Shown: positions 1 to 10,008, numbered from the stretch's first letter. The stretch: DNA of 64,000 nt from Pseudomonas chlororaphis (GCA_001023535.1 CP011020.1:4601734-4665733), one strand, 5' to 3'. Made by a program: numbers and translations. The notes: generated from the letters alone by a model not told the origin.

Positions 1-690
1 TATCGTCAACCGCTGTTTTTTCAGAAGCCTTGGGAGATACAAGGTCTGTCAACCAACCAAACGCCCTTTCTGAGCGCTCTTTTATTCGATAAGTCTTGGA
101 CAAATTTCTTACACTGATGCTATCCATCGCGACTGAGACCTTGAAAAAAATGAGCTATCCATTGCGCATATCGTTTCGACGTCGAGAAATATCACGCAAT
201 AATCCATACCATCAAGAAACATCATTGTAAATTTAATTTTTAAATATCGATTTCTAATTGATCATTGCGTAGACCAGCATGGGATCAACGCGCTGCCACG
301 ATAATGGCTTAATGAAATCAGCCCTGACAAAACAGCCCCCTGGTTCGCGGTTTTTCCTTTGTCGATGTTTGCCGACGGCTTAAAACTAATCGCTTGTGAC
401 TTCAACGTCGAGAGCAAAGCGTTTGGTCATGAAAAAGAAGAATGGAGCTACGAGTGACGGAGAAAAGCGTTACAGAAAAAACCTACAAATGTCTTCGGCC
501 CGCTGCTAAAACTCCGCAGTTTCGGGTGCAATCCGTCAAGGCAGAAGGGCGTTATTTTGCCGGTGATTTACGACTGCCTGTCGCCATCGCCATCGTCGGT
601 ATCCGATTCATCAGCTGCGCAGTCCAGCGGGAGCAAGCTCCCTCGCCACAGGGGTAAGTCCTTGCCTTGGATAATGCGCCCTGCATAAAA
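1..690. other. Left-edge stretch without a supported gene
   Basis: No convincing coding region is visible here. The part at about 110-260 is clearly richer in A+T than the rest of the window (runs of aaat, ttaattttt). This fits either the regulatory region of a gene beyond the left edge or a short foreign segment. A 71-codon open frame at 442-657 ends by reading through a REP element, which argues against it being a gene. Confidence 0.5.
627..654. repeat. Single REP element (GGAGCAAGCTCCCTCGCCACA type)
   Basis: The sequence gcgggagcaagctccctcg followed by ccacagggg is one half of a common Pseudomonas REP palindrome. The same core, ctccctcgcca, occurs at 34514-34536, and a relative is the hairpin at 914-943. 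Non-coding. Confidence 0.7.
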
Positions 691-739
691 AAAACCCTCC
701 AGCCCCGAACTGAGTATCGGTTTGGGCTGGAGGGGTTTT
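691..739. terminator. Bidirectional intrinsic terminator
   Basis: An inverted repeat aaaaccctccagccc / gggctggaggggtttt (691-705 and 724-739) forms a GC-rich stem, with A-runs on the left and T-runs on the right, so it can end transcripts from either side. It probably once lay directly behind the small minus-strand gene at 964-1209, before the segment 769-963 separated them. Confidence 0.8.
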
Positions 740-760
740 CCTTTAGGTCAGCAGTCTACG

Positions 761-895
761 TCTGGCTGCGCCTTCCACAAGCGCTGCCCGTATGCCACCG
801 AGCGCTGCAAGACTGAAGAACCGGCCTTGCGCCCGCTCGATAACCGCCTGGTAGCGTGCCACTACGCCGAGCAGTTCCTCGACGGCGCGGCGTAA
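761..895 (+). pseudogene. dppF: 3' remnant of a dipeptide/oligopeptide ABC-transporter ATPase gene (dppF-like)
   Basis: The plus-strand frame from 761 to the TAA at 893-895 reads [20 protein letters not shown] and continues to a natural end, [11 protein letters not shown]. This is the cysteine-rich C-terminal tail of DppF/OppF-type ATPases (C-x-F-x-x-R-C-P-x-A, then C about 40 residues on). Only about 44 residues remain. The ATPase core, the start codon and a ribosome-binding site are all missing upstream, where a terminator stands instead. Family membership is from memory of the C-terminal motif; that it is a dead fragment follows from the missing 5' part. The match to the usual NPPSGC tail breaks just upstream of SGC, at the edge of a 13-bp direct repeat (756-768 and 964-976). 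Confidence 0.75.
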
Positions 896-913
896 CGATC
901 AGTTCGCGTCTCC

Positions 914-943
914 TGTGGCGAGGGGATAAATCCCCTCGCCACA
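914..943. repeat. REP-type hairpin, likely acting as terminator
   Basis: A perfect 13-bp inverted repeat tgtggcgagggga / tcccctcgccaca with a taaa loop, followed by attttt. Eighteen bases after the stop of the dppF remnant, it is placed as the original terminator or REP element of that gene and probably moved with it. Confidence 0.7.
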
Positions 944-963
944 ATTTTTCTGAGCGGTGAAAG

Positions 964-1209
964 CTACGTCTGGCTGTCGCCCTCGTCGCCTTCATCACCG
1001 TCGTCAGTGTCCGGCTGGTCGATGGTCGAATCGTCATCGTCCTGATCGCCGGGCTCCTGGGTCGCGGCCAGCATCATGTCGCCCTGGCCAACCTGCCCGT
1101 TCCAGGCGTGTTGTTCGTGCTGGTCGCACTCCGCCCAAGCCGCCGACGAACCGAGGGACAACATCACCAACACCTTCAACAAAAACATCATGCGCAGCAG
1201 TGTGTTCAT
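964..1209 (-). CDS. Small acidic exported protein of unknown function
   Basis: Eighty-one residues. Residues 1-26 are a clear Sec signal peptide (MNTLLRMMFLLKVLVMLSLG, then SSAAWA with an A-W-A cleavage site). The mature part of about 55 residues is very acidic, ending in alternating D/E/G tracts (QDDDDSTID, DDGDEGDEGD). AAGGA lies 7 bases before the ATG. It stands alone, read towards the hairpin at 914-943. The Asp-rich tail could bind divalent cations, but no function is recognised. Signal peptide and ribosome-binding site make it likely a real gene. Confidence 0.7.
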   Translation of the reverse strand: MNTLLRMMFLLKVLVMLSLGSSAAWAECDQHEQHAWNGQVGQGDMMLAATQEPGDQDDDDSTIDQPDTDDGDEGDEGDSQT

Positions 1210-1377
1210 AGCCGATTCCTTCTTTCGCGGATGAAGCCAAGGCCTGACGGCTCAAGAAAATCCAATGCTGAACAGACCGGTTCACCCATTAGGACGCTCA
1301 GAGATGGCCAGAAATGCCGTCGATGGGCAGATTGGTTTCGAATAACGCTTATCTCGTCCAGTTATGACCCCTGCCCT

Positions 1378-1470
1378 TGTGAGAGCGGGCTTGCTCGCGA
1401 AAGCGGTCTATCCGCCAACATCCCTCTTGAATGACACACCGCCTTCGCGAGCAAGCTCGCTCCCACAGGG
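1378..1470. repeat. REPIN (two inverted REPs)
   Basis: The REP core agcgggcttgctcgcga and its inverse tcgcgagcaagctcgct face each other across about 50 bases, ending in cccacaggg. It has the same architecture as the elements at 19524-19613, 22298-22393 and 24033-24132. The left REP is slightly degenerate (gtgagagc for gtgggagc). Confidence 0.85.
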
Positions 1471-1494
1471 GCCCTGGCCCGGCATACGGGCAAT

Positions 1495-1525
1495 AAAAAA
1501 CCCCGCTGCGTTCACAGCGGGGTTT
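1495..1525 (-). terminator. Intrinsic terminator of prfC
   Basis: An 11-bp perfect stem aaaccccgctg / cagcggggttt with a 6-base loop. On the minus strand it is followed by a run of six T, about 20 bases after the prfC stop codon. Confidence 0.85.
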
Positions 1526-1544
1526 GGGTGGCAGGCCTTGACGC

Positions 1545-3128
<1,584 letters not shown>

Positions 3129-3456
3129 GGGAAATCGCCTGGCTGGTGACAAAAAAGGGCGGCGATTATAGCTCAACTTGTGCCAGGAACCGAACCGTTG
3201 AGCGCATCCCTGTGGGCCCGATCTTTCCCGACCTGGGAACCTTTTGCCCGGCGCAGACGTCCACCCCCTGCGACAGCTTTTCGTCAGGGCCTGGAAAATC
3301 AGCAAGTTAGCCTGACGAAGCTGCGCCCATGGCTCCCGTGACATGCCGCTGGCCGGCATCGACAAGAGCTGCTCCCCGCGAACGCTTTCCCGGCCGCCAA
3401 TGAAGGTACGCCGCCCGGGAACGCGTGCGCCGACTGAAAGACAAAGGAGTCCGCCT
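3129..3456. other. Divergent intergenic region prfC / osmoprotectant operon
   Basis: These 328 bases should hold the promoters of prfC (minus) and of the ABC operon (plus). Open frames cross it in both directions but lack start sites and homology. No clear -35/-10 pair or operator was recognised. Confidence 0.5.
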
Positions 3457-4185
3457 GTGGCTATCCGCTATGGCAAAGGGCTGATGGGAGGTGCGGTCGT
3501 CGTCGCCCTCCTGGCCCTGTTGGTCCACTGGATCGGCATCGATACGATCCAGCACTACCGCGACGATTTGCTGTTCTACCTGCAAGCCCACTTGATGCTG
3601 GTGCTCGCTTCCATGCTCGCGGCCCTGATCGTGGGCATCCCCGCCGGCATCGCCCTCAGCCGCCCAGGCATGGTCGGGCGCGCCGAACGCTTCATGCAAG
3701 TGTTCAACATCGGCAACACCGTTCCGCCCCTGGCCGTGCTGGCCATCGCCCTGGGCATCCTCGGCATCGGCAGCGGGCCCGCGATCTTCGCCCTGTTCCT
3801 CGCCTCGCTGCTGCCGATCGTGCGCAACACCTATGAAGGCCTGAAGAACGTCCAGGGCTCCCTCAAGGAAGCCGCCGTCGGCATCGGCATGACCCCACGC
3901 CAGGTGCTGTGGAAGGTCGAGTTGCCCAATGCCGTGCCCATCATCGTCGGTGGCGTGCGCGTGGCCCTGGCGATCAACGTCGGCACCGCCCCATTGGCGT
4001 TCCTGATCGGTGCCAACAGCCTCGGCAGCCTGATCTTCCCCGGCATCGCCTTGAACAACCAGCCGCAGTTGTTGCTCGGCGCGGCCTGCACCGCCCTGCT
4101 GGCGCTGCTGCTCGACGGCCTGGTGACACTGGCCAGCCGACTCTGGCTGGAGCGCGGTTTGCGGCGTCCTGAAGCCGCTGGATAA
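3457..4185 (+). CDS. Osmoprotectant (betaine/choline-type) ABC transporter, inner-membrane permease 1
   Basis: One of two membrane subunits of an OpuC/Yeh (OsmU)-type importer for quaternary amines. The GTG at 3457 is chosen because aaaggag lies 7 bases before it, giving 242 residues. The longer reading from 3343 adds an implausible Arg/Pro-rich leader. Several membrane helices are visible ([53 protein letters not shown]). The EAA loop reads [20 protein letters not shown], the contact site for the ATPase. First of four genes (permease, binding protein, permease, ATPase) spaced 10-12 bases apart or overlapping. The exact substrate cannot be told from sequence. Confidence 0.88.
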   Translation: MAIRYGKGLMGGAVVVALLALLVHWIGIDTIQHYRDDLLFYLQAHLMLVLASMLAALIVGIPAGIALSRPGMVGRAERFMQVFNIGNTVPPLAVLAIALGILGIGSGPAIFALFLASLLPIVRNTYEGLKNVQGSLKEAAVGIGMTPRQVLWKVELPNAVPIIVGGVRVALAINVGTAPLAFLIGANSLGSLIFPGIALNNQPQLLLGAACTALLALLLDGLVTLASRLWLERGLRRPEAAG

Positions 4186-4195
4186 AGGAATCATC

Positions 4196-5089
4196 ATGAA
4201 GAAGTTGAGCTTGATACTGGGCTGCGCCCTGCTGCTGGCCGGGTTCGCCCAAGCGGCGGAAAAACCGGTGATCCGCCTTGGCGCGCGCGTGTTCACCGAA
4301 CAGACGCTGTTGGCGGAAATCACCGCGCAATACCTGCGCAGCAAAGGCTACGACGCGCAGATCACCGGCGGCCTGGGCAGCAACCTGGCCCGCAGCGCCC
4401 ATGAAACCGGACAACTGGACCTGCTCTGGGAGTACACCGGTGTGTCGCTGGTGGCCTACAACCACGTCACGGAAAAACTCGACAGCGCCCAGTCCTACGC
4501 CCGGGTAAAAGAACTCGACGCGAAAAAAGGCCTGGCGTGGCTGGCACCGTCGAAGTTCAGCAACACCTACGCCCTGGCCCTGCCGGAAAAAATCGCTCGC
4601 CAGTACCCGCAGATCAACAACATCAGCCAGTTGAACACGGTGTTGCAGGCCGAATCGCAGGAGAACCACCTGGTGGCGCTGGACACCGAGTTCGCCAACC
4701 GCTCCGATGGCCTGGCAGGCATGGTCGAGCAGTACGGCATGAACCTGACCCGCAAGAACATCCGCCAGATGGACGCCGGGCTGGTCTACACCGCCCTGCG
4801 CAATGGCCAGGTGTTCGCCGGCCTGGTGTACACCACTGACGGGCGGCTGAACGCGTTCAAGTTGAAGTTGCTCGAAGACGACAAGCACTACTTCCCCGAC
4901 TACACCGCCGCGCCGGTGGTGCGCCAGGCATTCCTCGACGCCCACCCGCAACTGGCCGAGCAACTCAAGCCCCTGGCCGCGCTGTTCGACGACGAAACCA
5001 TGCGCCAACTCAACGCCCGGGTCGACGTCGACCACCAAAGCCCTTCCACCGTTGCCGCCGATTTCCTGCGCCAGCACCCCATCCCCTGA
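4196..5089 (+). CDS. Periplasmic substrate-binding protein, glycine betaine/osmoprotectant family
   Basis: The binding protein of the same importer. Its 297 residues start with a Sec signal peptide (MKKLSLILGCALLLAGFAQA, cut before AEKP). The mature N-terminus IRLGARVFTEQTLLAEITAQ and the motif GGLGSNLARSAHETGQLDLLWEYTG are typical of the OpuC/OsmX/YehZ (OpuAC-type) family. The ATG is preceded by aaaggaatcatc. LGC inside the signal resembles a lipobox, but AQA followed by AE is a better signal-peptidase I site. It sits between the two permease genes, as in related operons. Confidence 0.88.
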   Translation: MKKLSLILGCALLLAGFAQAAEKPVIRLGARVFTEQTLLAEITAQYLRSKGYDAQITGGLGSNLARSAHETGQLDLLWEYTGVSLVAYNHVTEKLDSAQSYARVKELDAKKGLAWLAPSKFSNTYALALPEKIARQYPQINNISQLNTVLQAESQENHLVALDTEFANRSDGLAGMVEQYGMNLTRKNIRQMDAGLVYTALRNGQVFAGLVYTTDGRLNAFKLKLLEDDKHYFPDYTAAPVVRQAFLDAHPQLAEQLKPLAALFDDETMRQLNARVDVDHQSPSTVAADFLRQHPIP

Positions 5090-5101
5090 GGAGGAAAAGC
5101 C

Positions 5102-5755
5102 ATGGAACTGTTGAACGCCTTTTCCCATCTCGATTGGCAGCAAGTGATGCACCTGACCTGGCAGCACGTCACGCTGGTGGGCATCGCCGTGAGCCTGGCG
5201 ATTTTCATCGGTGTGCCCCTGGGCATTTTCATGACCCGCTTCCCGGCGCTGGCCGGTCCGTTGCAAGCCAGCGCGACGGTGCTGCTGACGATCCCGTCGA
5301 TTGCACTGTTCGGCCTGTTGTTGCCGTTTTACTCCAAGTTCGGCCAGGGCCTGGGGCCGATGCCGGCGATCACCGCCGTGTTCCTGTATTCCCTGTTGCC
5401 GATCATGCGCAACACCTACCTGGCCCTCACGGGTGTCGAACCCGGCATCCGTGAAGCCGCCCGCGGCATCGGCATGACCTTCGGCCAGCGCCTGCGCATG
5501 GTCGAGTTGCCCATCGCCGTGCCGGTGATCCTGGCTGGCGTGCGCACCGCCGTGGTCATGAACATCGGCGTCATGACCATCGCCGCCACCATCGGGGCCG
5601 GTGGCCTGGGCGTGCTCATCCTCGCTTCCATCAGCCGCAGCGACATGTCGATGCTGATCGTCGGCGCCGTACTGGTCAGCCTCCTGGCCATCTTCGCCGA
5701 CCTGCTCCTGCAATGGCTGCAACGCTCGCTGACTCCAAAAGGACTCCTCAAATGA
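5102..5755 (+). CDS. Osmoprotectant ABC transporter, inner-membrane permease 2
   Basis: The second permease, 217 residues with about five or six membrane helices (VTLVGIAVSLAIFIGVPLGI, MNIGVMTIAATIGAGGLGVL, LIVGAVLVSLLAIFADLLL). Its EAA loop is IREAARGIGMTFGQRLRMVE, closely similar to that of permease 1, so the pair probably forms a heterodimer. GAGGA stands 8 bases before the ATG. The stop codon overlaps the ATG of the ATPase (ATGA at 5752-5755), implying coupled translation. Confidence 0.88.
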   Translation: MELLNAFSHLDWQQVMHLTWQHVTLVGIAVSLAIFIGVPLGIFMTRFPALAGPLQASATVLLTIPSIALFGLLLPFYSKFGQGLGPMPAITAVFLYSLLPIMRNTYLALTGVEPGIREAARGIGMTFGQRLRMVELPIAVPVILAGVRTAVVMNIGVMTIAATIGAGGLGVLILASISRSDMSMLIVGAVLVSLLAIFADLLLQWLQRSLTPKGLLK

Positions 5756-6909
5756 TCGAACTTCAAAACCTCAGCAAAACCTTCAAGAGCAACGGCAAGG
5801 ATGTGAAGGCCGTGGACTCGGTGAACCTGACCGTCAATGAAGGCGAGATCTGCGTGTTCCTCGGGCCATCGGGGTGTGGCAAGAGCACCACGCTGAAGAT
5901 GATCAACCGCCTGATCCCGCCCACCTCGGGCAAGGTGCTGATCAACGGCGAAGACACCACCGGGCTCGACGAGGTGACCCTGCGCCGCAACATCGGCTAT
6001 GTGATCCAGCAGATCGGCCTGTTCCCGAACATGACCATCGAGGAAAACATCGTGGTGGTGCCCAAGCTGCTCGGCTGGGACAAGCAGAAATGCCACGACC
6101 GTGCCCGCGAGCTGATGAGCATGATCAAGCTCGAACCCAAGCAGTACCTGCACCGCTACCCACGGGAACTGTCGGGCGGCCAGCAACAGCGGATCGGCGT
6201 GATCCGCGCCCTGGCGGCCGATGCGCCGTTGCTGCTGATGGACGAGCCCTTCGGCGCGGTGGACCCGATCAACCGCGAGATGATCCAGAACGAGTTCTTC
6301 GAGATGCAACGGGCGCTGAACAAGACCGTGATCATGGTCAGCCACGACATCGACGAAGCCATCAAGCTGGGCGACAAGATCGCGATTTTCCGCGCCGGCA
6401 AGCTGATCCAGTGCGATCACCCTGACACGCTGCTGGCGCACCCGGCCGATGACTTTGTCAGCAACTTCGTTGGCCAGGACAGCACCCTCAAGCGACTGCT
6501 GCTGGTCAAGGCCGAGGACGCGGCCGACAACGCCCCGTCGGTGAGCCCGGAAACCCCGGTGGCCGAGGCGCTGGAATTGATGGACGAACATGACCGGCGC
6601 CACGTGGTGGTGACCTGCGCCCAGAACAAGGCGCTGGGCTATGTGCGCCGCCGTGACCTGCACCGCCAGACCGGTACTTGCGCACAGTTCCTGCGCGAGT
6701 TCAACGCCACGGCGGCCTACGACGAACACTTGCGGATCCTGCTGTCGCGCATGTACGAGTTCAACCGCTCGTGGCTGCCGGTGATGGACGCCGAACGGGT
6801 CTTCCTCGGCGAGGTGACCCAGGAATCCATCGCCGAATACCTGAGCTCCGGACGCTCGCGTGGCGGCAAGACCAGCATCGTGTCGCCGGCCGAAGTGGCA
6901 GCCGGCTGA
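5752..6909 (+). CDS. Osmoprotectant ABC transporter ATPase with C-terminal CBS domains
   Basis: The energising subunit, 385 residues. Walker A is FLGPSGCGKSTT, the signature LSGGQQQR, Walker B LLLMDEPFGAVD, and the switch histidine lies in VSHDIDEA. After about residue 260 it carries a CBS-domain pair (VAEALELMDEHDRRHVVV and EFNRSWLPVMDAERVFLGEV). In OpuA-type ATPases CBS domains sense ionic strength or cyclic nucleotides; that role is inferred here. The start is the ATG overlapping the previous stop. An in-frame ATG 13 codons upstream lies inside permease 2 and is less likely. Confidence 0.93.
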   Translation: MIELQNLSKTFKSNGKDVKAVDSVNLTVNEGEICVFLGPSGCGKSTTLKMINRLIPPTSGKVLINGEDTTGLDEVTLRRNIGYVIQQIGLFPNMTIEENIVVVPKLLGWDKQKCHDRARELMSMIKLEPKQYLHRYPRELSGGQQQRIGVIRALAADAPLLLMDEPFGAVDPINREMIQNEFFEMQRALNKTVIMVSHDIDEAIKLGDKIAIFRAGKLIQCDHPDTLLAHPADDFVSNFVGQDSTLKRLLLVKAEDAADNAPSVSPETPVAEALELMDEHDRRHVVVTCAQNKALGYVRRRDLHRQTGTCAQFLREFNATAAYDEHLRILLSRMYEFNRSWLPVMDAERVFLGEVTQESIAEYLSSGRSRGGKTSIVSPAEVAAG

Positions 6910-6912
6910 GCG

Positions 6913-8484
6913 TTACAGCGAAACCCTGAGGACCCGGGAAAACAGCCACTGCGGGCTCAGGTTGGTGAAGACCGAGTAGTTGATCAACACCGTTCTTCCT
7001 CGGTTTTGCGCCACCCAGGCCGGGTCGAGCACGAAGCGATTGGCCTGGCCGGCGGTGACGAGTTGGCTGCCCGTATCGAGGATGCTCTGTCCCATGGCCC
7101 GTACGCGTAGCGTCGAGCCCGCTGGGGCGGGTGAATAGATGATCACCGTGCCGGCCGAGTAACCGGGCGCTGGAAGGTCCAGGGCCTGGGGATCAACGGC
7201 CAGGTACAACACGGCGGACGTCTGGGTTTCGCCGACGCCACCTTTCTTGACGGTGTAGCTCACCGGCACCGTCAGCCCGACGCTGTCGACCACTTCGGGA
7301 CGGGGAATCAACACCTGCTTGTCGGCAGGCAGGTCACCATAACGCACCGGCGGGCTGCTGTACGGCACCCGCCCTCGCCACTGCACGCTTACCGTATCGG
7401 CAGCCTCCAGGCCACTGAGCGGCAATTGCACGGCGAGGTAATCGTCCCGGTAGATATTCTTGATACTCAAGCGCTCGCCCGTGGCTGAACTGTAGGCCTT
7501 GGGCACGCCGGGCGCGCCCCACGCGGTGGCCGGCACCACCGGGTTGATCGCCTGGTCGGCACTGACGTATTGAAAGCTGAAATGCTCCTTCGGACCGGGC
7601 GGCAGTGTCACCCGGACAATGGGGACGACCAGCCCCTGGGTCCGTTCGAAGTATTTCTTCTGGTCGGTCCTGGCGGCCTCCAGATCGTTGGAGCCCGAGA
7701 TCCAGAAAAACGCCTGGATGGGCAACGGGGTCGGATTTTTTTCCGGCCACGCCTCGATTCGAAGTTCGTTGTGGTTCTTGAAGTTGAAATCGGCGCCACC
7801 GGCCTCGAGTTCAACGTCCTTTCGCACTTGCAAGCCGGCATTGAAGTTGGCGGTGGCTTGCTCATTCAACCCATCGTTGACCATCCACGCACAACTGGCG
7901 GGGTTGCCGTAGGCCACCTTGCGAAAATGCGCCAGCCAGGCTTTGGCGGTGAAAATATTCTGTTCATTGCAGGGCTTGCTCTGTGGGTAGACGAACTGCG
8001 TGATGCTGTCCCGGCAACCGTAGGCCCCTGGCTTGCTGCGGTAGAGGGTGGCGCCGTCGTAAGGAAAATAACAGATGACCGAAGGCTTGGCCTTACCCGG
8101 CGGCGTCTGAAGGATGGGGTAAAAGATATAGCCATGCTTGGCGTCGTTGGTGCCCCAAGGCGCTGCGCCGAACCGGGCATCGGCGCGCAGGTAGGAAAAC
8201 GAAACGGCCCCGGTCGTCCTGGAAAACTCGCTATGGTCCCAAGGGTCGAAGTTGCCCGCGTAGGTCGTGCGTGCCACCACCCCCGAGCATAGAAAGGCCG
8301 GTGCCGTCGGCGAACCGCAGTTGAGCGCTGTATCGTAGTAACGGCGGGTCAAGTCGGCGGCCGTCTCTTCGCCCGATTGCAGGGCCGCGCCCGTGAGCGT
8401 TTCAGCAAGGGACTGCAACGAGATAATCATGCAACCCGTCAAAAAGAACAGCTTTACCGATTTTTTGCGGCTGAGATTCGCCAT
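6913..8484 (-). CDS. Halovibrin (HvnA)-like secreted protein with a long C-terminal extension
   Basis: 523 residues. The region at about 45-300 follows the halovibrin/HvnA pattern as recalled from Pseudomonas homologues: CGSPTAPAFLCSGV, VSFSYLRADARF, GYIFYPILQTPPGK, a C-x-FP-x-DGAT segment, and NELRIEAWPEKN. Vibrio fischeri halovibrins are secreted NAD+ glycohydrolases; the activity here is inferred only. Usual family members are about 300 residues, so the last 180 or so (including VDSVGLTVPVSYTVKKGGVG) are extra and look beta-rich. The ATG at 8484 is preferred (AGGTGA 7 bases before); a GTG lies 3 codons upstream. The leader shows both LTGC, a possible lipobox, and a SLA/ET signal-peptidase I site. 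The stop comes 3 bases after the convergent ABC operon's stop. Confidence 0.7.
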   Translation of the reverse strand: MANLSRKKSVKLFFLTGCMIISLQSLAETLTGAALQSGEETAADLTRRYYDTALNCGSPTAPAFLCSGVVARTTYAGNFDPWDHSEFSRTTGAVSFSYLRADARFGAAPWGTNDAKHGYIFYPILQTPPGKAKPSVICYFPYDGATLYRSKPGAYGCRDSITQFVYPQSKPCNEQNIFTAKAWLAHFRKVAYGNPASCAWMVNDGLNEQATANFNAGLQVRKDVELEAGGADFNFKNHNELRIEAWPEKNPTPLPIQAFFWISGSNDLEAARTDQKKYFERTQGLVVPIVRVTLPPGPKEHFSFQYVSADQAINPVVPATAWGAPGVPKAYSSATGERLSIKNIYRDDYLAVQLPLSGLEAADTVSVQWRGRVPYSSPPVRYGDLPADKQVLIPRPEVVDSVGLTVPVSYTVKKGGVGETQTSAVLYLAVDPQALDLPAPGYSAGTVIIYSPAPAGSTLRVRAMGQSILDTGSQLVTAGQANRFVLDPAWVAQNRGRTVLINYSVFTNLSPQWLFSRVLRVSL

Positions 8485-8568
8485 GCTCGTCACCTGGAAG
8501 GCCGGTCATCACCCGGGCCGGGCCGTCTGCCCCTCACAGAGGCGGGTCAGACAGCCTGGCCCCTGCGT

Positions 8569-10008
8569 TCAATGCGGATTACATCTGTTGTCACCCGGCA
8601 ACTTCATGATCACGTCATGGGGCACGTAGGGACGGGCGGGCTCAATGCTCCAGGTGGGCTTGTTCTCGGCGATGTCCGGAGAGTCGAGGTGGCAAGCCAG
8701 TTGGCGGCGCATGCTGCTGCCCATGTTGTCGAAATTCCAATCCTTGCGATTCGGATCGAGCGCTGCGGCCTTGATCGCCAACTCGGCCAACACCACATTG
8801 GTTTTCCCGACACCGGCTTTTCTGCCACACGCCGTGGGCGTGATCTTGAGCGAGGAGATCGTTCCCAGCACCGGTTCTACATAGTTGTTATCCCACTCGA
8901 GTTTTTCGATGTAGTTATCACAAGAACGGCTGTCCGCGGGGGCGGGTATCTGTTGATCGACCGGATAGTAGGCAAACTTCGCGTCTTCGCCGATAGAACG
9001 AGGAAATTGAACCTTGATGATCGGCTTCCAGGCATTACCCTGCTCCACCCAACGGCGTTGGTCATCACGGGCGAAGTCGCGGGCGGTGAACGCCCGGGTC
9101 GTTCTGTCGATGTAATCCACGCCACTTTCATAAATGAACGCGGCGATGGGAAGTTCCAGGCGCGTGGCTTTTGCTGAATCGCTGTCACTGGCGACAGGCG
9201 CGTCGAACTTCTTGCGGTCCTGGCTGCTCCAGTCCCTGTTCCAGTACTTGTTATCCGGCCAGGTTTCGATCCGCAACTCGGACTGGGTGTTTATCGCATC
9301 GCCCTGCTCCTCCGGGTCCTTGGCCAGCACCTTGCGAGCCTCGACAAAGGTGTTCAATGCGTCGGCCTTGTTATAGCTGCCGAAGTAATCCCGGGTCGTA
9401 TCGAAACCGCATTGGAAGCGGTGGGCTTTCGTCACCTCGGGGTCCTGGGTCTGGCGATCGTAGTGTTCCATCCAGGCCTTGGGGTTGCTGATGCTCAGCT
9501 TCTGGCAGTAGTCCTCGACGACGCCCAGGGTATTGCCATTCTCCTGGTAATCACCGCAACCGTTGTTGTTCCGATAATTGGTCCAGGAGTCGATGACAAA
9601 CGCGCAGAGCACCTTGATCTTGAACTGGGTCTTGTCGTCCACGAAATCATTGGGCGTCAGCGCAAAGCCGTTGTAGCGGAGCATTCCCAGCCCGTTGAAC
9701 TCAACGTCCTTCCTCAAGTAGGAAACCGATGTGCCACCGGCCGAAAGACCGCTTCCGCCGGCTTCAACGCTGTGTGAAAACGGACTGGCATCCCAGGGCA
9801 AGTAACTTTGTTTACTGGCGATCCCGCGAAGTATCAGACCTGAACAATCGGACGCCAACCTGCCGCTGCCACAATCGCGAGCAGTCAAGCGATACCAGTA
9901 CTCCATCAACTTCGCCGTGTCCGTTCCCGGGTCGGCCTGTGACAAGCCGCAACTGGTGAAGAGTCCGATCATTAAAGAAGCGTTCAAGATGACCCGATAC
10001 TTGCGCAT
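8569..10008 (-). CDS. Second halovibrin (HvnA)-like secreted protein
   Basis: 479 residues, paralogous to the next gene downstream on the strand. Shared landmarks are DCG...DCSGLILRG (45-62), WDASPFS, GTSVSYLRKDVEF (92-104), NGFALTPND, KVLCAFV, QSELRIETWPDNK and LPIAAFIYESG. The C-terminal 110 or so residues differ entirely from the paralogue's and carry several cysteines (SCDNYI, TACGRKAG, LACHLD, NRCNPH). GGAGAGG before the ATG at 10008 fixes the start. The leader MRKYRVILNASLMIGLFTSC ends at a possible, non-canonical lipobox (FTSC); otherwise cleavage would be after LSQA. The 84-base gap to the downstream gene suggests one transcript. NAD-glycohydrolase or toxin activity is inferred from family only. 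Confidence 0.65.
   Translation of the reverse strand: MRKYRVILNASLMIGLFTSCGLSQADPGTDTAKLMEYWYRLTARDCGSGRLASDCSGLILRGIASKQSYLPWDASPFSHSVEAGGSGLSAGGTSVSYLRKDVEFNGLGMLRYNGFALTPNDFVDDKTQFKIKVLCAFVIDSWTNYRNNNGCGDYQENGNTLGVVEDYCQKLSISNPKAWMEHYDRQTQDPEVTKAHRFQCGFDTTRDYFGSYNKADALNTFVEARKVLAKDPEEQGDAINTQSELRIETWPDNKYWNRDWSSQDRKKFDAPVASDSDSAKATRLELPIAAFIYESGVDYIDRTTRAFTARDFARDDQRRWVEQGNAWKPIIKVQFPRSIGEDAKFAYYPVDQQIPAPADSRSCDNYIEKLEWDNNYVEPVLGTISSLKITPTACGRKAGVGKTNVVLAELAIKAAALDPNRKDWNFDNMGSSMRRQLACHLDSPDIAENKPTWSIEPARPYVPHDVIMKLPGDNRCNPH

Noticed and set aside
442..657. 71-codon plus-strand open frame
   Set aside because: No homology recognised, a weak ribosome site, and its last residues are a translated REP element; kept only as non-coding.
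756..1037. Minus-strand frame across the dppF remnant
   Set aside because: It is the antisense of the recognisable dppF tail and of the REP hairpin, rich in Arg/Ser as shadows usually are.
3129..3365. N-terminal extension of prfC
   Set aside because: The 79 extra codons lie in the intergenic region; RF3 proteins begin at [13 protein letters not shown], matching the ATG at 3128.
3974..5722. 582-codon minus-strand frame over the ABC operon
   Set aside because: Antisense of three confidently identified transporter genes; composition typical of a high-GC shadow frame.
6913..10008. Halovibrin-like pair as insecticidal or ADP-ribosylating toxins
   Set aside because: No R-S-E or similar ADP-ribosyltransferase signature was seen; only the halovibrin pattern is supported.
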